DNA of 64,000 bases, from the NCBI GenBank assembly GCA_030141605.1, contig JAQGDQ010000706.1:18501-82500 (forward strand), in the 5' to 3' direction. A program made the position numbers and the translations under genes. The DNA comes from Tubiluchus corallicola (lineage: Eukaryota > Priapulida > Priapulimorpha > Priapulimorphida > Tubiluchidae). The notes beneath the pieces were generated by a model. It had not been told where the DNA came from. It searched no databases and was given only the letters and a program-made list of their open reading frames with translations. Shown in pieces: positions 13,301 to 28,300 of this stretch. The stretch's first letter is position 1. Each line of letters begins with the position of its first letter.

Positions 13301-16300
13301 CCCTTTTCTTGTCATTTAAACTCAGAAAGAATGTCGCATTAGAAGGAAGAATTATATGGACAAGATTTTTGCCAAGAGTTTGTTCCACGTTACTCTCTAT
13401 TTATTAATTTCATATTTAGCATGCAGTAGTCAAATTACTACTACTGCTACTCACGTACACAAATTACTACACACTTTGCACTGTTGTTGTGGTGCTATGT
13501 AAAAGTGCTGTGTAAGGTTGCGGTGTTATTGTGGTCATTTATAACGGTTCTGTTCCACGATGGTTTTGTGATACATGGTGTTGGTAAAAATACACTGAAG
13601 TGCAGGTTTGGAGTTCAAGTCTGTTTATTTTAAGATAAATCGCTTTTTTGTTTTGGCTGTTTTAACTTTGATTAGAGATGTGAACAATAAGAAATAACCT
13701 TTAACCTTGTCTAATTAGCCAAACTTTGAAGGAGTTTAAACCCTGCTTCACCAGAGACAGAGTGCATGAAAGACAGAGTGGTTACATAGTGACTGCCCGA
13801 AAGTTACTGCCTCTCTGTGTCAGCTTTTTCATTACCTTTTTTAACACCAAAACGCTTCAATGAATCAGGAAGGTTTTGTAACTAGCAAAGATATTCATGA
13901 GGTACTGCTTGGTACAAGCAATTACTAAGTCAATGTCCTAGTGGCGAGAAGTTGTACGAAACAAGAAGCAGGAAATACTTCAGAGAAGAAAAACAGAGAA
14001 ATCAGTAACCCTATAACACCCGTATCAAATCTATTCTAAACATAAACAAGGCAAAAAAGACAAAATCTTAAGCAATTGTAATTAATGATAACATTCTGAT
14101 ACAGTAAATTTTAAATTAATCCTCAAAAAATTGTGTTCAGTTAATCTTGATAACTTTCTCAAATATAAAAGGCAGTTTTTTCTTTGTGTTTCCCCAACAC
14201 TTAAAAATTTTCGTTTTTTCTTAATGTAATATTTCGTTGTGTTGTAATGTATAGTGTTGTACTTTTATATGTTTGTACACTATCTGTAAATTTTAATTGA
14301 GTGTTAATAAATAAATTAAATTAAATTATACTTCTGCTTAGTTTGACAAACAGTTTGAATAGTTTTTGAATACATATTTTGTTATTGTCTTAGGACTATA
14401 ATTTGTTTACAGTTATCCCGTGCGGTGGCCATTTTTGTGAAAATAATGGTACGTGTCTGTTAGAAGCTTACAGCAAAGATGTGCACATCACGTACAAGTA
14501 CAATTGTAACTGCTTGCCAGGTTTTGCAGGTCAAAAATGTGAATTAGGTAAACTTTTCATTCCAAATCTTAGTATTGTATATCAAACTCTGGCGACATTT
14601 CCATTGTTCTCAAGTAGATGGCACTGCCTGTTACACTCTTGAAAAGATTTCATTGTCAGCATACATTTGAAAGGATTTAAGAATTGGTTAAAGAGCTATA
14701 TAGCAGGTATTGAAGATTTTTAACGCATTATTATGATTACACAAAGAATTCTTAGTTATTATTAAACAAAAGAAAGTTGTAAATTAAATAACCTACCTTT
14801 TTCTGGCGAATTTCAAACGTGTGCATTGCCGTAAAGACCGCCATGTTTCTCATCTTTGGCGCGACTGAGCGAGAAATGACGGACGAGGAACAGAAAGCAT
14901 CTTTGGTTTCCGCTGTTTGCTTACAGATCTTTCATGACCTCGTGACTGTGCTCATAATTTAAATTTATACTAGTATGACGTGTGTAATTGGCAATTACAT
15001 AAATGATTTTAGTAGCAAAATTATCAACGCAAAACATAATACTATAGAACATAATTAACGTAATTTAAGTAACCAAAACTTGCAGGTTGCAACTGAATTG
15101 TGCAAAGCAAACAAAAGGAAAATATCTTACAGTTTTAACGTAAGAGAAAGTTCATAGCTTGATACTTAACTTCGATATCATGCAACTAAAATAAAAGGAA
15201 AAGAATTATCAACAGAACTAAAGTTGTCGAGAAAGAGAATATAATAAATTAAAGCAATGAAAAACTAAGCTAAATGTATAAAACAAAACAGAAAGAAAGG
15301 CAAATCAAAGTAAAACTGATTTCCTAATTTAATGGTTTCTTGTTCTACTGTTTAGATTTTGACGAGTGCTCCAGCAACCCGTGTAAAAACAACGGAACGT
15401 GCATTGATAGGCTCGGAATGTACACTTGTATTTGCGGACCAAACGCGGTGGGTTCCAGATGTGAGATTGGTATGATATTTATTATTGAAAATGTTTCTAT
15501 TGCCAAGTTTCCTAGTTTTTCATATCACGAATAAGTGCTTTGTGGCGATGCTGTTCTGTAGTCATTGCAATGGTCTAAAGTGTAATACTTCGTATTACTG
15601 AAACCAATCCGTCACTTTAGGGTTCGTTAGCGAAGAAAGTGTGAAGTAAATGTATCATTGTAGTTTAACATGCAAAAACTGTAGAGACACTGCAGAGATT
15701 GCATGTAAGACTGATGTTAATTGTAGTTAAGTAGTCATTTTAACATGTTTTTATTGTTGTAGGAGTAAGCGAGACTTATAGTTGGTGGTTAACATAAGTC
15801 CAATGTTCTGTATTTTGAGAGAAAAATATTGGGACATTATGAGTTTTACTATAATCACTGTGTTTTACATACTTTTTGGTAGGTTTGGAGTAAATTAAGA
15901 CCCCAAACTATGGAAAAAATAGATGAAAATATACAAACTCACTTTATTATGCAGATTTAAATTGTATTATTAGGTTACAAATGTAATATTGTTACCTGAA
16001 CACATTATTACTGATTAATATTCTTACTTATTTACTATTCTGCTCATTTGCATTACTTCGATTTATGTTATTAATGTATGTAGATAGTGCATGAAATACA
16101 GAGTGTTTACAGAGTGACTGCCCAAGAGTTACTGCCCGTGTGTCAGCTTTTTCATTACCTTTTTAAACACCAAAACGCTTCACCAGAGACAGAGTGCATG
16201 AAATACAGAGTGTTTACAGAGTGACTGCCTGAAAGTTACTGCCTCTGTGTGTCAGCTTTTTCATTACCTTTTTAAACACCAAAACGCTTCACTGAATCGG

Positions 16301-19300
16301 GAAGGTTTAGCAACTAGGTGGCATTCATGAGGTAACGCTTGGTACAAACAATTACTAAGTCGATGTCCTAGTGGCGAGAAGTTGTACTAAACAAGAAGCA
16401 GGAAATACTTCAGAAAAAGGCAGAGAAATCAATAACCCTATAACACTGGTATCAAAGCTATTCAAAAGATTTGACCACTTTGGTGAGAGTACTGTGTTAG
16501 CGTTTCTGTGAATTTTAGTTGTTCGCTCAGTAAATTAAAATGAGTAATATAAGATTTATGCTGAAATATTTGCAAGTACGTTTGTGCGAGTCGTAACACC
16601 GTGGAATTGCCTAAGAAGTAGAGAGTGGTTTGTGTATAAATGTCTTACTGTGTGTAAAGAATAAAAAGGTAACATTCTAGGACTATTTTCCAACTTTATT
16701 CAATTGTATTTTTTTGTTTCTTATTTAACAATCAATGTTGAAATGTTTTTTCTGGTTTTAGTTCATTGTAGATCTGAGCCGTGTCTGTTTGGTGGGTATT
16801 GTACGGAAGAAGCTGACGGCTATTCTTGTCGATGCAGGAAGGGGTTTACAGGACGTAGGTGCGAAGGTAGTCGATTTTTACCATATTTAGTCACTTAGTT
16901 GAATTTAGTAAGATATTTGAATGAATAATTTAATGTTAATACCTATGAGCTACTTTTCCTGCATAATTTTACATACTAGGTATGGAAAAAGTACTTTAAA
17001 CTTCTTTGCATGTATGAATCACACTGTCACTGTGAATACATTGAGTCTATAGGGATGACAGAAATATCTGTGTGGCCTTCTCGGTGTATGCTTAATTATG
17101 CAGTTAAGCAGTGGTGGGTCGTATTTGTAAATGACTGGGTGATTGTTTAGAAAACTCTTCAAAGGAGTGTCGCTTGTCATACTATGGTTATTTTGCTCGC
17201 CGAGACAGGATATATTCACTTTCAAAAGAGACGGATACACCACTGCTGGTTCAGTGCCTCTTCTTAGCAATTTACCTTTGAATTAATGACCTGGGTTCTA
17301 GTATAACTGTGACCATAAACGTTGATAGTGGTTCATGCTGTTACCTGGGTTCTAGTCTAACTATAACCATTAAACGTTGATAGTGGTTCGTTCATGCTGT
17401 TACCTGGGTTCTGGTCTAACAATAACCATTAAACGTTGATAGTGGTTCATGCTGTTACCTGGGTTCTGGTCTAACAATAACCATTAAACGTTGATAGTGG
17501 TTCATGCTGTTACCTGGGTTCTGGTCTAACTATAACCATTGAAAGTTTATAGTGGTTCATGCTGTTACCTGGGTTCTGATCTAACTATAACCATTAAAAG
17601 TTAATAGTGGTTCATGCTGTTACCTGGGTTCTGATCTAACTATAACCATTAAAAGTTAATAATGGTTCATTTTGTTAAATGTTTGATTTGGCCTTGCAGA
17701 GTTGCAAAGGTTTATTCTTCACACGCCATCCTAACATAACTTTTGTTATTTATCTTGAATACTGGTTTTTAGTAACTGACTTCATTTCTTAACTAGATGT
17801 CCGAAAACGATCAAAAACACATTAGACAAAGAATAGTCATTCTTTATCCGCATGAAGGAACATTTTCATAGAGCATGAAAAATTTTGGCTCATGTGTATG
17901 CAACATTTTAACGTTTTTGGTTTTTCCCTGAATGTGAACCAAAAAGCATATGGTCTGCTCTTAGTTTTTCTGCACAATGAACTGTGTTTCATATTATACT
18001 GTTGCCAAATTCGAACTAGACCAACCCGTGCAATTTGGCATGCAATTTGTGTCTTGTATTTATACCTGAGACATTGTTTAAGACATTGGCTAAAAATGTT
18101 TTGTAATTCAGATATGGTTGTGGGTGTAAGAGCAGGTGAACAGACGCCCCCCAAACTGTCCCTCACCGCGGTATCGGAAGAAGACGGATATTACGTCGGT
18201 TTTCCTGTTCACTTCTTATTACACGGCAATTGCAAACACAGTGGAGCGGAAGTATTGTGGGACATGGGTGACTCGTTTACTTTCAAGGTCAGCTGTCAAC
18301 ATTTTATTCCTATTCAAGACGCCACACCGGATCAGAAACGTTTGCTAGGTTATCCATCGGAGCTCGATCTTTACTCGTATTCTCATCAATACTCTAAACC
18401 TGGTACGTATGACGTCCGTGTGGTTGGTTTGCTCGCCGGCACAAACGAATCATTCCTGACATTATCCAGCACAGTAAAGATACTAAGAGACAAATGTGTC
18501 GTGCGTGTACGAGTGATTGGAGCCGGTCACGACGTCCGTACAGCACCGGCGTACAAAGTTTCCACTTCTTTAACTTTCTCGTCCATAATTTATAATGAAT
18601 GCTCGGACTTCGTCTCAACTCGGAACAAGTGGCAGATTTTTCTGATAAACGAGTTTCTGCACGTTCCTGCGGAGAACAACGTGCTCCAGTTACCGCACGT
18701 TAACGATACTAATGCCTACCTGACGATACCCGCAAGAATGCTTCGTCCCGGCAGCTACGTTGTACGTCTTACAGTAACTGTGAAAACAGCAGATCACACC
18801 ATACAGAACAGTGATCAGGTAAGTGATCAGTTAAACGTCATGTAAGGGGGGGGGGTGCGTTTGGAAAAGCCAGTGTTGAACTAACTAACTAACTTTATTT
18901 TTAATTGTGTTTATTTTTAAGGTGTTAAGGCATTGTGTCTCGCTGCACTAATCCTTCAGTAAGCATTGCAGCTCAAATGTATGTTATGGAAGTAAGATAC
19001 ATCTTGTACATCTTTAATATTTATGTAATCATCAATGCTGATCCTAAAGAATTTCAAGATACATTTTGTACATATTCAATATTTATGTAATCATTAATGC
19101 TATCCTAAAGAATTTCAAGAGACATTTTGTACATCTTTAATATTTATGTAATCATCAATGCTAATCCTAAAGAATTTCAAGTTACATTTTGTACATCTTT
19201 AATATTTAAGTAATCATCAATGCTAATCCTAAAGAATTTCAAGTTGCATTTTGTACATCTTTAATATTTATGTAATCATCAATGCTAATCTTGAAGAATT

Positions 19301-22300
19301 TCAGGATACATTTACTTTCAATTCTTTCTACACGACTCTGTATACGTGTTTAACCACTTTTGCTACTTACAAGCGAAAAATTAATTTTTTTCTCTTTCGT
19401 TGGTTCTAAGTCGTAATCACAATAATAATCTCAAATGCATAAAGTTTAACTTAATATTCAAAGATAGTCACGCTTGTCTCTTCTGTTCTTTCCCGTGATT
19501 GAAAACTATTCTACCTGAAACTAAAATTTTAACTCAATCAACAATCGTCTTAAATGCTAAATCTGATAATTTTTAATTACCTGGTACATGCGCATTAATT
19601 AATTATATTAGTAACAATCCTGAGAGGGTGGCTGACCTCGATAACTTATAGTTCTTTCGCCACCCTTTCACCACTAATCAATAATCACTTTTGCACTTTG
19701 TAATATTATTGTATGTTGTACAGATTTATAAATCTCTTAATTATGTATTTTGCTATCATAAAAATTGTGATAAACTAATAAACTTACTTACTATATATAA
19801 ATGTTTAGTAAATCACATCCTTTTCAGTAATTGGATTATGACTGAGTATTTGTAAACCATAGCGGTTTATTTTTTAAGAATTAATGCCCATTGTGGGTAA
19901 CGAGTTGGAGAAAGAAAGGAGGCGCTGAAAAATTGTGGGCTAGTTGGGACTTCAACTCGAGGCCTAGGATTAGTAAAGCAAAGAAATATTTTTTCGCATT
20001 TGCTGAAGTTGAATCAACAGTGCAAAAAACATTGTACTTCTTTGATTTGTATTGTTTTTGATAAGCATTTAGGTGAGAAAATCTTTATGCAAGGCATTCA
20101 GCACTGTCTAGTATTACAACCACACTATTTCTATGCTTTAAAATTCATTTAATGTGGTTCCTCTGCCGTTTTTTCTGTTGTTTTTAGAAGTGTTCTTTTA
20201 CTTTTGCTAAACTTATTAAACTCACAAACTTTTTGTTTTTATATGAGAAAATGAACCTCGAATTTATTTTTGGTTTATTCATTTGTCGCCACTGATAGAA
20301 TAGTTGTTGAGATTGTCTTACATTTGCAGGCTTGGTTTTTCATTGAAAGTGTGGGTTTAGTTGCTGTCGTTGACGGCGGACCATTCAGAGTCGTCGGAAG
20401 CGAAGATGATCTTACCATGGATGCTTCTGCTTCTTATGATCCAGATGATCTGTCTGATGATTTTGCGGTTTTCAAGCGCGCTAACGTCACAGTTAATTCA
20501 GAGTCAGAGGTGGAGAACTTTGGGCTCACGTATGTATGTTAAACTTAAAGGAAGAACCAATCCTCGAACAACATTTATTGCATTTTAATGTACAATTCAA
20601 AATATTGAAATCACAATACAAAATATGCACATAGAATGCTTTGCTTAAAAGTGTAATAGAAATTTAATTATTTCTTATCTCCCGCCAAATGAGCATTGAT
20701 GACGGCATATTTGAAAAAAATGACGTAAGCTGGTGTCTGCTGGGCAGTTTGAATGCCCTGAAGGCAAGCTGTGATGAAGGTACGCATTGAGAAATTTCTA
20801 CAATTTGCTTAGAAGTTCTGTTATTCTGATGTTGTATTTAACTGTGTTTATCTAGAAATTAGTCATTCGATCAGTTATGATCAAACTTAAAGTGGTTATC
20901 TTGCTTTAATCTACAGAATTACACCTTAAATGTGTCAGTAATTAACATGAATTGTGTAAATAATTAATTTACAGGTTTTTGCTGACTTTTAGATATACAT
21001 GTATACTTGCCAGCACATAGTAGGGGCCGGGCTGGTTACTTAGTTTATAGAATTCACTCTATAAGTTAAAAAAACGGCGAGATAAGTGTTTATATTGCAT
21101 GGAAACCGGATGACGCCATTTTTCGTCTAAAATGAGCGCCCCCAAGCATAAAGTTACGGCGACTTTAAATTGATTTTACTAATTACACGAGATTCTTATC
21201 ACAATTTTATCGCTGAAGCTTTCTAACATTTTCCCCAAATATTAAAATAAGCTCAACTTCCCAAGAGACTTGGCTTTTGCTTTAAGAGTGGTATAGAGGC
21301 CTGCTAATACTCTTTTTCAAACTCCTCAGTATTTTGTCACACACCACATAAGGGTATTTTAGATGAGTTTTGATTGATATTTACTTAATCTTGGCTTTAT
21401 ATATTTCTCTTACACTCAATTGTAAACGTAGCATCTGTGACTTGAGTGACATCAGTGTCACAATAGTGCTACTCAATAACATATATAAATTTACTTAGAA
21501 TAAATTTGTTTTGTGTCAAGAGGCTGGAGATAATTTACTAAACAAACTCTGCGCTTTGTTATTTCCTTAGAATATTAGAAGTTATAATCTGTCAACATAT
21601 GAATTCACCTATTTGCTTCTTCCTGGCAGTCATGTGTCTACTTACATGTTTAAAGCTTCTACAGAAATTTGTATTTCTTACTAAGCACTTCTAAGCATTG
21701 TATTAGTTTACATTGCTTTCATAGTAATGTTAATCAAATTTTCAAATTTATGCTACGTATATATCTGTACTGCTAGTAGTCTTACTCTAATGATTCTACT
21801 GTTTGTAGTTTATCATCTGTACAGAAATTTGTATTTCTTACTAAGCACTTCTAAGCATTGTATTAGTTTACATTGCTTTCATAGTAATGTTAATCAAATT
21901 TTCAAATTTATGCTACGTATGTATCTGTACTGATAGTAGTCTTACTCTAATGATTCTACTGTTTATAGTTTATCATCTGTACAGAAATTTGTATTTCTTA
22001 CTAAGCACTTCTAAGCATTGTATTAGTTTACATTGCTTTCATAGTAATGTTAATCAAATTTTCAAATTTATGCTACGTATGTATCTGTACTGATAGTAGT
22101 CTTACTCTAATGATTCTACTGTTTATAGTTTATCATCTGTACAGAAATTTGTATTTCTTACTAAGCACTTCAAAGTATTGTATTAGTTTACATTGCTTTC
22201 AGAGTAATGTTAATCAAATTTTCAAATTTATGCTACGTATATATCTGTACTGCTAGTAATCTTACTCTAATGATTCTACTGTTTGTAGTTTATCATCTGT

Positions 22301-25300
22301 ACAGAAATTTGTATTTCTTACTAAGCACTTCAAAGTATTGTATTAGTTTACATTGCTTTCAGAGTAATGTTAATAAAATTTTCAAATTTATGCTACGTAT
22401 GTATCTGTACTGATAGTAGTCTTACTCTAATGATTCTACTGTTTGTAGTTTATCATCTGTACAGAAATTTGTATTTCTTACTAAGCACTTCAAAGTATTG
22501 TATTAGTTTACATTGCTTTCAGAGTAATGTTAATAAAATTTTCAAATTTATGCTACGTATATATCTGTACTGCTAGTAGTCTTACTCTAATGATTCTACT
22601 GTTTGTAGTTTATCATCTGTACAGAAATTTGTATTTCTTACTAAGCACTTCAAAGTATTGTATTAGTTTACATTGCTTTCATAGTAATGTTAATCAAATT
22701 TTCAAATTTATGCTACGTATGTATCTGTACTGCTAGTAGTCTTACTCTAATGATTCTACAGTTTATAGTTTATCGTCTCCACTCTTCTAAGTGTTACATT
22801 TCATTGCTGAGAACATTTGTCAGTTGTAAAACTGTCTTATTCTAGCCGTATTGTAATCTATGTTGTTACATTAAAACTACGTTTAAATTAAATTTGTTTT
22901 GAGTAAAAGTGTGCTAATGAATTTTGATGCTTTTCTTCATCCAAAACAATAAAAACGCAGTTATACATTGTCACATGCATCTTAACCAAGAAACATTTAA
23001 ATCAAGTGAGTGGAATGAGAGTTTCGTCTCTCTAAAACCCTCTTTGTTTTAACCTTTATTAAATTTCATTGAGTTTTAATAATTTTCAGGTACACTTGGT
23101 ATTGCTATGAGGGAATTAAAACCGCGATGCCCGATCTAAAGGATCCTGGTTGCTATGGCAACTACAATGTGTTGCTTCCTTTTAACAGTAAGAATTTACA
23201 TTTATATAAGTTACCTTCAATTCAGCATTTGTGCGTAATTAATAATTGGCTTATATTAAATTGATATCCTAAGAATGCCAATTTTGTTATTGGGTTTACC
23301 GTTTGACCGACAGAGCTAAGAGTAGTGAACACCTCTGATAACCCAGAGCTGGTCGCCTGAACATGTTTTTCTATGTAAACTCTACAGTCAGCAACTTACT
23401 TCGTTTTTAAGACTAGGGTACTTCCTAAAACTGAGTAAAAGTACCGTCGTCACCCATTGTCAGCTATTGTGTTGACTTTAAACGACATTATAGTTTCATC
23501 AGCATTTATTCAGACAGTTGTGGGTGCCTCTGTAAAGAGTTATGATTGCTTTAGAAAAGTAATTTTGGTATTCTATATTCTATTTTTACCAAACATTTGA
23601 AATACGAAGTGTCACATTTGATTCTTGACAAGTAATTATTTCATAATGTGTAATGCGATTTTCCACTAAGTAAGTGATTTTTCTTTTTTATGGGACATTT
23701 TTAACTATCAATTTTTCTCTTTTATTTTAGCCTCAATGATCACAATTCCAGCTGGAAGTTTAGAACCGAATTCTTTGCTGACATTTTGGTTTGCAATTTC
23801 CAAGACAGGTCGATCGACTCGGGCTGTGCAGCAAGTAATACAAGTGGTGCCTGGCCATATACCCGTTGTCAAACTTACGTAGGTTGCCCGTATCTGTTTT
23901 TTCATTAGTCAGGAAGCTTTACATTTATGATTGAAATCGATTTCCAAGCATTTGATAAACTAAATTTAAAAACAATCTCGTTGTTTATCATGTTTATGTT
24001 TGACAAATTTTATGGTATCACCAAGTTATTTTACCTTTAAGAATCAAGACTCTCTTTGTGTCATAATGTTTCTGTTAGCGTTTAATGTCTCCCGTTTTCA
24101 GAATGTAAGATTACTTTCTGATTTAATCTGATGCATTTTTATGCCTTTAGCTGCTTGAAGAATTGTGAATTGAAAGCGAGTCCTGATCATTCGGTCGCCT
24201 TGCAAGCCACGTGCACAAACTGCAATAAAAGTTCCATTCGGTATTTTTGGTCTGTGAACTTAGCGGGTACCAATGAAGAATGGATGTTCAATAAAACTAA
24301 TGTGATTATCTTGAAGAATGATGCTTTATCAGAGAGACAGTCGTACATCATAGAATGCAGAGGTGTGTGTAGCTTAAATACTTCCTCGGTCTGTTCGTTA
24401 GCTCAGAAAAGAACACTTATATAACGTAACAATATTACCGCACATTTACATGCAATATTTTAGTACAGGCTGCTTAAAAAGTCTGTGTACCATTTTAGGC
24501 CGGTGTCAGGTACAGCTAGATACAATCCGCTGCGTGTAGAAAAAGGCGCCCAATAAAAAATGAATATGCACTGATCAATAGGCTCTGTCATACAAATCAT
24601 CCTTTTGCCATTTGCTGCTTACCTCGGTTTGCCTACCGTTAGGCATTTCCGAGAGTCCACGGTACACTCCTTATAAGACATTTTGGGCAGCTCCTAAGGA
24701 GCCTTATGGTAATATGAGTTTGACCATTGATTTCATTTGCCATAAGGTGTTTTTGCTTGTTGCTAACGTGAAAATTAGTGTAATTAAGCTTTTTTCTTCA
24801 CACAATTGATTTGTATCATAAGCATTCCTAACACCTACATAACATAAACATTGAAAAGTATCTTTAATCTACTACACATATTTACGAATGCTATATTACC
24901 AACAACAAACATGATACGACCAGACGGTTTATTCTGACCTGACGGTTTAGTCTAGTGGTAATGCGTCTGCTTTCCGTCTGGGAGGTCGTGAGATCGAACC
25001 AGCGGCCGGGTCATACCAAAGACTTTAAAAATGGTACCTGCTGTTGCCCTGCCTGACGCGTGGTATTTAGGGTAAAAGTGGGGTAATAATAATCTCTGTT
25101 ATGTAGGTTGTTATTTACAGTCGGCGATAATAGCTCTTTGAGCTAATGTTAATTGTTCACCCCAAAAGCCGATTTTAAATAAAGATTATTATTATTATCT
25201 ATATATTAATATTCTTGGTATATATATATATATATAAGATTCGAGGCTACAGCTCCGACGAGGGCACCATTTGCGGCGATCTATATATCAAACGAAAGGT

Positions 25301-28300
25301 CTCGATCTAGTGTCGTCTCATTGGGGGTTTATTTTTCGAATGGGGCCCACCGCGAGGAACGGGGGGCGAAAAACCTCCAAAAATGGCCATTTTTCGGCCG
25401 TTTTTTGCAAAAGTTATACGGCTGAGATGTAGAGAACGGGAACGGGCCGAGGGGGGTGCTGGGTATGGATAGATAGCCCGTTCAGCGGTGGGTGTAGTAG
25501 GCATATTTAGAATTCGCGAGAGGGCCACGGCGTCCCACAACGGGCGTTTTCCCGGACCCAACTCGCGATTTTTTCGAAATTTTGATCAAACAGCCTGTGG
25601 AAAAAACGTTCTAGCGGCGCCCGGTGGGACTTTTGGAAGGAGGTATATAGCTCTTTACAAAGAGGAAGGACAGGGCTACACGATGGTGTGGGCTATATGT
25701 TAGGGCAGGTCCACCGAGAGGAGTATCGACGAGTTAATTAGGTGTTCTATTTTCCGCAAATTTCGACAATTTTCGCTTAGAAAACCTGACCGCATTCCAT
25801 TGTGCTGACGTCATCCATTGTACTCTGTCTATAAGTTTAATTCAGCAAAAAGCTGCTACTGGCTTTGCGTTAGATAAACATATACATAAACAGTAGGCAT
25901 GATGTTACGGGCTACAGGCTTTGCGTTAGGTAAGTAGGCAGGATGTTACGGGCTTTACAGGCTTTGTGTTATAAATGAGGACTGTGTAGGATGTTCACGT
26001 GTTATTGCTTATACGTGGTTTTTTTATGCAAAATCTTTTGCGGGGCCTTTGCTAGTCGTATATATTAATTCTACTGGTATGTCATACATATATTTATGTT
26101 AATTACATGTTCTATTTTCGGCAATTTTCACTTGGAAAACAGCTGACGCAAAGCCATTGTTCTGACGTCATCTATTATACTCTGTCTATAACCTTATAAC
26201 TTTAATTAGTAAAAGCTGCTGCTACTGGCTTTGCGTTACGTAAGTAAACAAACGCTAGGTAGGATGTTCACGCATTTTTGATAAAATGACCAGGATTCTG
26301 GTTTCATCGTCAAGAGGAATCTGACTAGGATTCTGCTTTCAAGTGTCGGAAAGGACCTGGCCAGGATTCTGGTTTTGGTCACTGTTGTTCTCAAAACTTC
26401 CCAGGCATGGCCAGGACAGCAGCAATGCAGGAAGAATTAACAAAACTTTCAAAAGGAAAATTATAAGGATCACTAAATTCTCCCAAGACTAACCACGAGA
26501 ATGCACTTTGTAATGTGTAAAATGACATCACGAAATCATTTAAAACATTTTAGGTGGCTTTAATTAAATTTATTTCAAACATTAAAGCATACAAGCGAAA
26601 ATTCTATAAAATAAAAATTTAAACTTCTTAAACACGTGTAGTAAGTCAAAATAGTTCGAATACTAGAATACGTTATGGACTTTACACGACTGAACAAAAT
26701 GAATTTGTAAAATAAACAACAACGGACAAAATTAATGCTTTTTGTAAGAAAACAAACAAGTTTTCCTAAAAATAAAACAACAAATATAAAGGGTCTACAA
26801 ACTTAAAACAAAAATTTTAGCCTAATCTTAGCATAACTCAAGTATTTTGCATGCTGAAGTTGTGAATTCTTGGTGACTAACACTCTTAGGGTTGCCACAC
26901 ATCAAGCGTATCCTCCTCCACTTGTACTGCAGAGACCAGAGAAGACGCTTGTCGCAGGTCAATCCTAGAAAATAAAATCCTTGTTAGTCATAGTCGTACG
27001 ATGCTTGGGGTTAAGGAGGAGGAGGAGGCGATTGCACGGCAAAAGAAGCAAATAATTATGTTTAAAATTTAAGATTTCAATGTTAAAAAATTGCTGCAAT
27101 TAAAGACTTTATGTGACGAATTGTTTATAAACTTTAATAATTATAAAGCTATGATAATACCTGCTATCAGTTTTAGTTCACTAAACCTCATAAGTCCATT
27201 ATTCACATGCTAAGCACACACTCCTCAATGTCCTGGTAAAGTTATACGCATGTTTGCAAAAGGAAAACGTAATCTGAGTCATCATTATTTCTTTTGAATT
27301 TGTCAAACGTTGGAAAAACTATTGTGAAAGTATTTGCATGTTTGTTCAGTGAAAATGCAAATGTTTGACTTGTGTCTTGTTAGACTAGTGATTTCTTCGT
27401 AAAAGACATTTATTATAATTTGGTGTTCTTGCATTTATTTATTGTTACTTTTGCAATTGCTATATGGTGTGATGTCAGGAGCTGATTGTCTCCCCCCCCT
27501 CAAATTAGAGCAACTTGGAAAATTTTCAGAGCAAATTTATTGTACCTCCCCCTTGTGAAGCTTCATCCCGTACGCCTAGCGTTTTACTAATAAGTAATTT
27601 TAATAAAACATTCTGCCATGTGAAACATTTTGAAAGCTTGATCAGAACAAAAAACTGCAGAATTTGCTTTTTAGTAATTTCTTTGATTCTTTGCATAGTC
27701 ACATCCTGTTAGCTGGAGCTTTGTTGTTCACCCACTGAATTAAACAGTAAAATATATGCAAAACTTACAAACATTTATTAGTTTTAGATTTACCCTGTGT
27801 AAATAAAACAAAAAATACCATCTGCAAATAACAAAACCTCCTGGTAATGCACGTTATACAAGTTATAACAGCACACCGGGAAGGGGAGCTGGCTGTTTCA
27901 AACCTTCCCCGCACGAATTCTGACTAAACAAAGCTGAGGTCCTTAACGACTGTTTACCAACCTAATAACAGATTTCTTTTTTATGATTTCTAAGGATTTT
28001 TTTAAAAAGGAGATTTTCCAATGTTTACTAGAGATTTTTTTAGACATTTTGTCACTTCTGTTTGCCAAAAACGAAACTTACCTCTTGCCCATATAGTAAC
28101 TCGAGAAGTGGAGCTATTTGGGTGTAGCAGAGGCTTCTCTAAGCTCTCCACCCCCAGTGCACTCAAGCGTAAGAAGTATCGATGTTGAGTCATATCCAAG
28201 GCAGGAAGCTTCAAATCTCGCCGGGGTGCAAGAATCCTTATTTCTAGTAGACCAGTTACTTTAGCAAAAGCTTGTGGATGTATGTGCAAGAGCTCTTCAT

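Larger units (their letters stand above)
14548..16761. other. Introns 9 and 10 (with exon 10 between)
   Basis: Intron 9 (14548-15355) shows nothing recognisable. Intron 10 (15470-16761) carries the dispersed repeat at 16083-16460. Confidence 0.8.

Noticed and set aside
21727-22736. Series of 68-69 codon frames starting M-L-I-K-F-S
   Set aside because: They are the same tandem-repeat unit read over and over (period 160, not a multiple of 3), without protein features.
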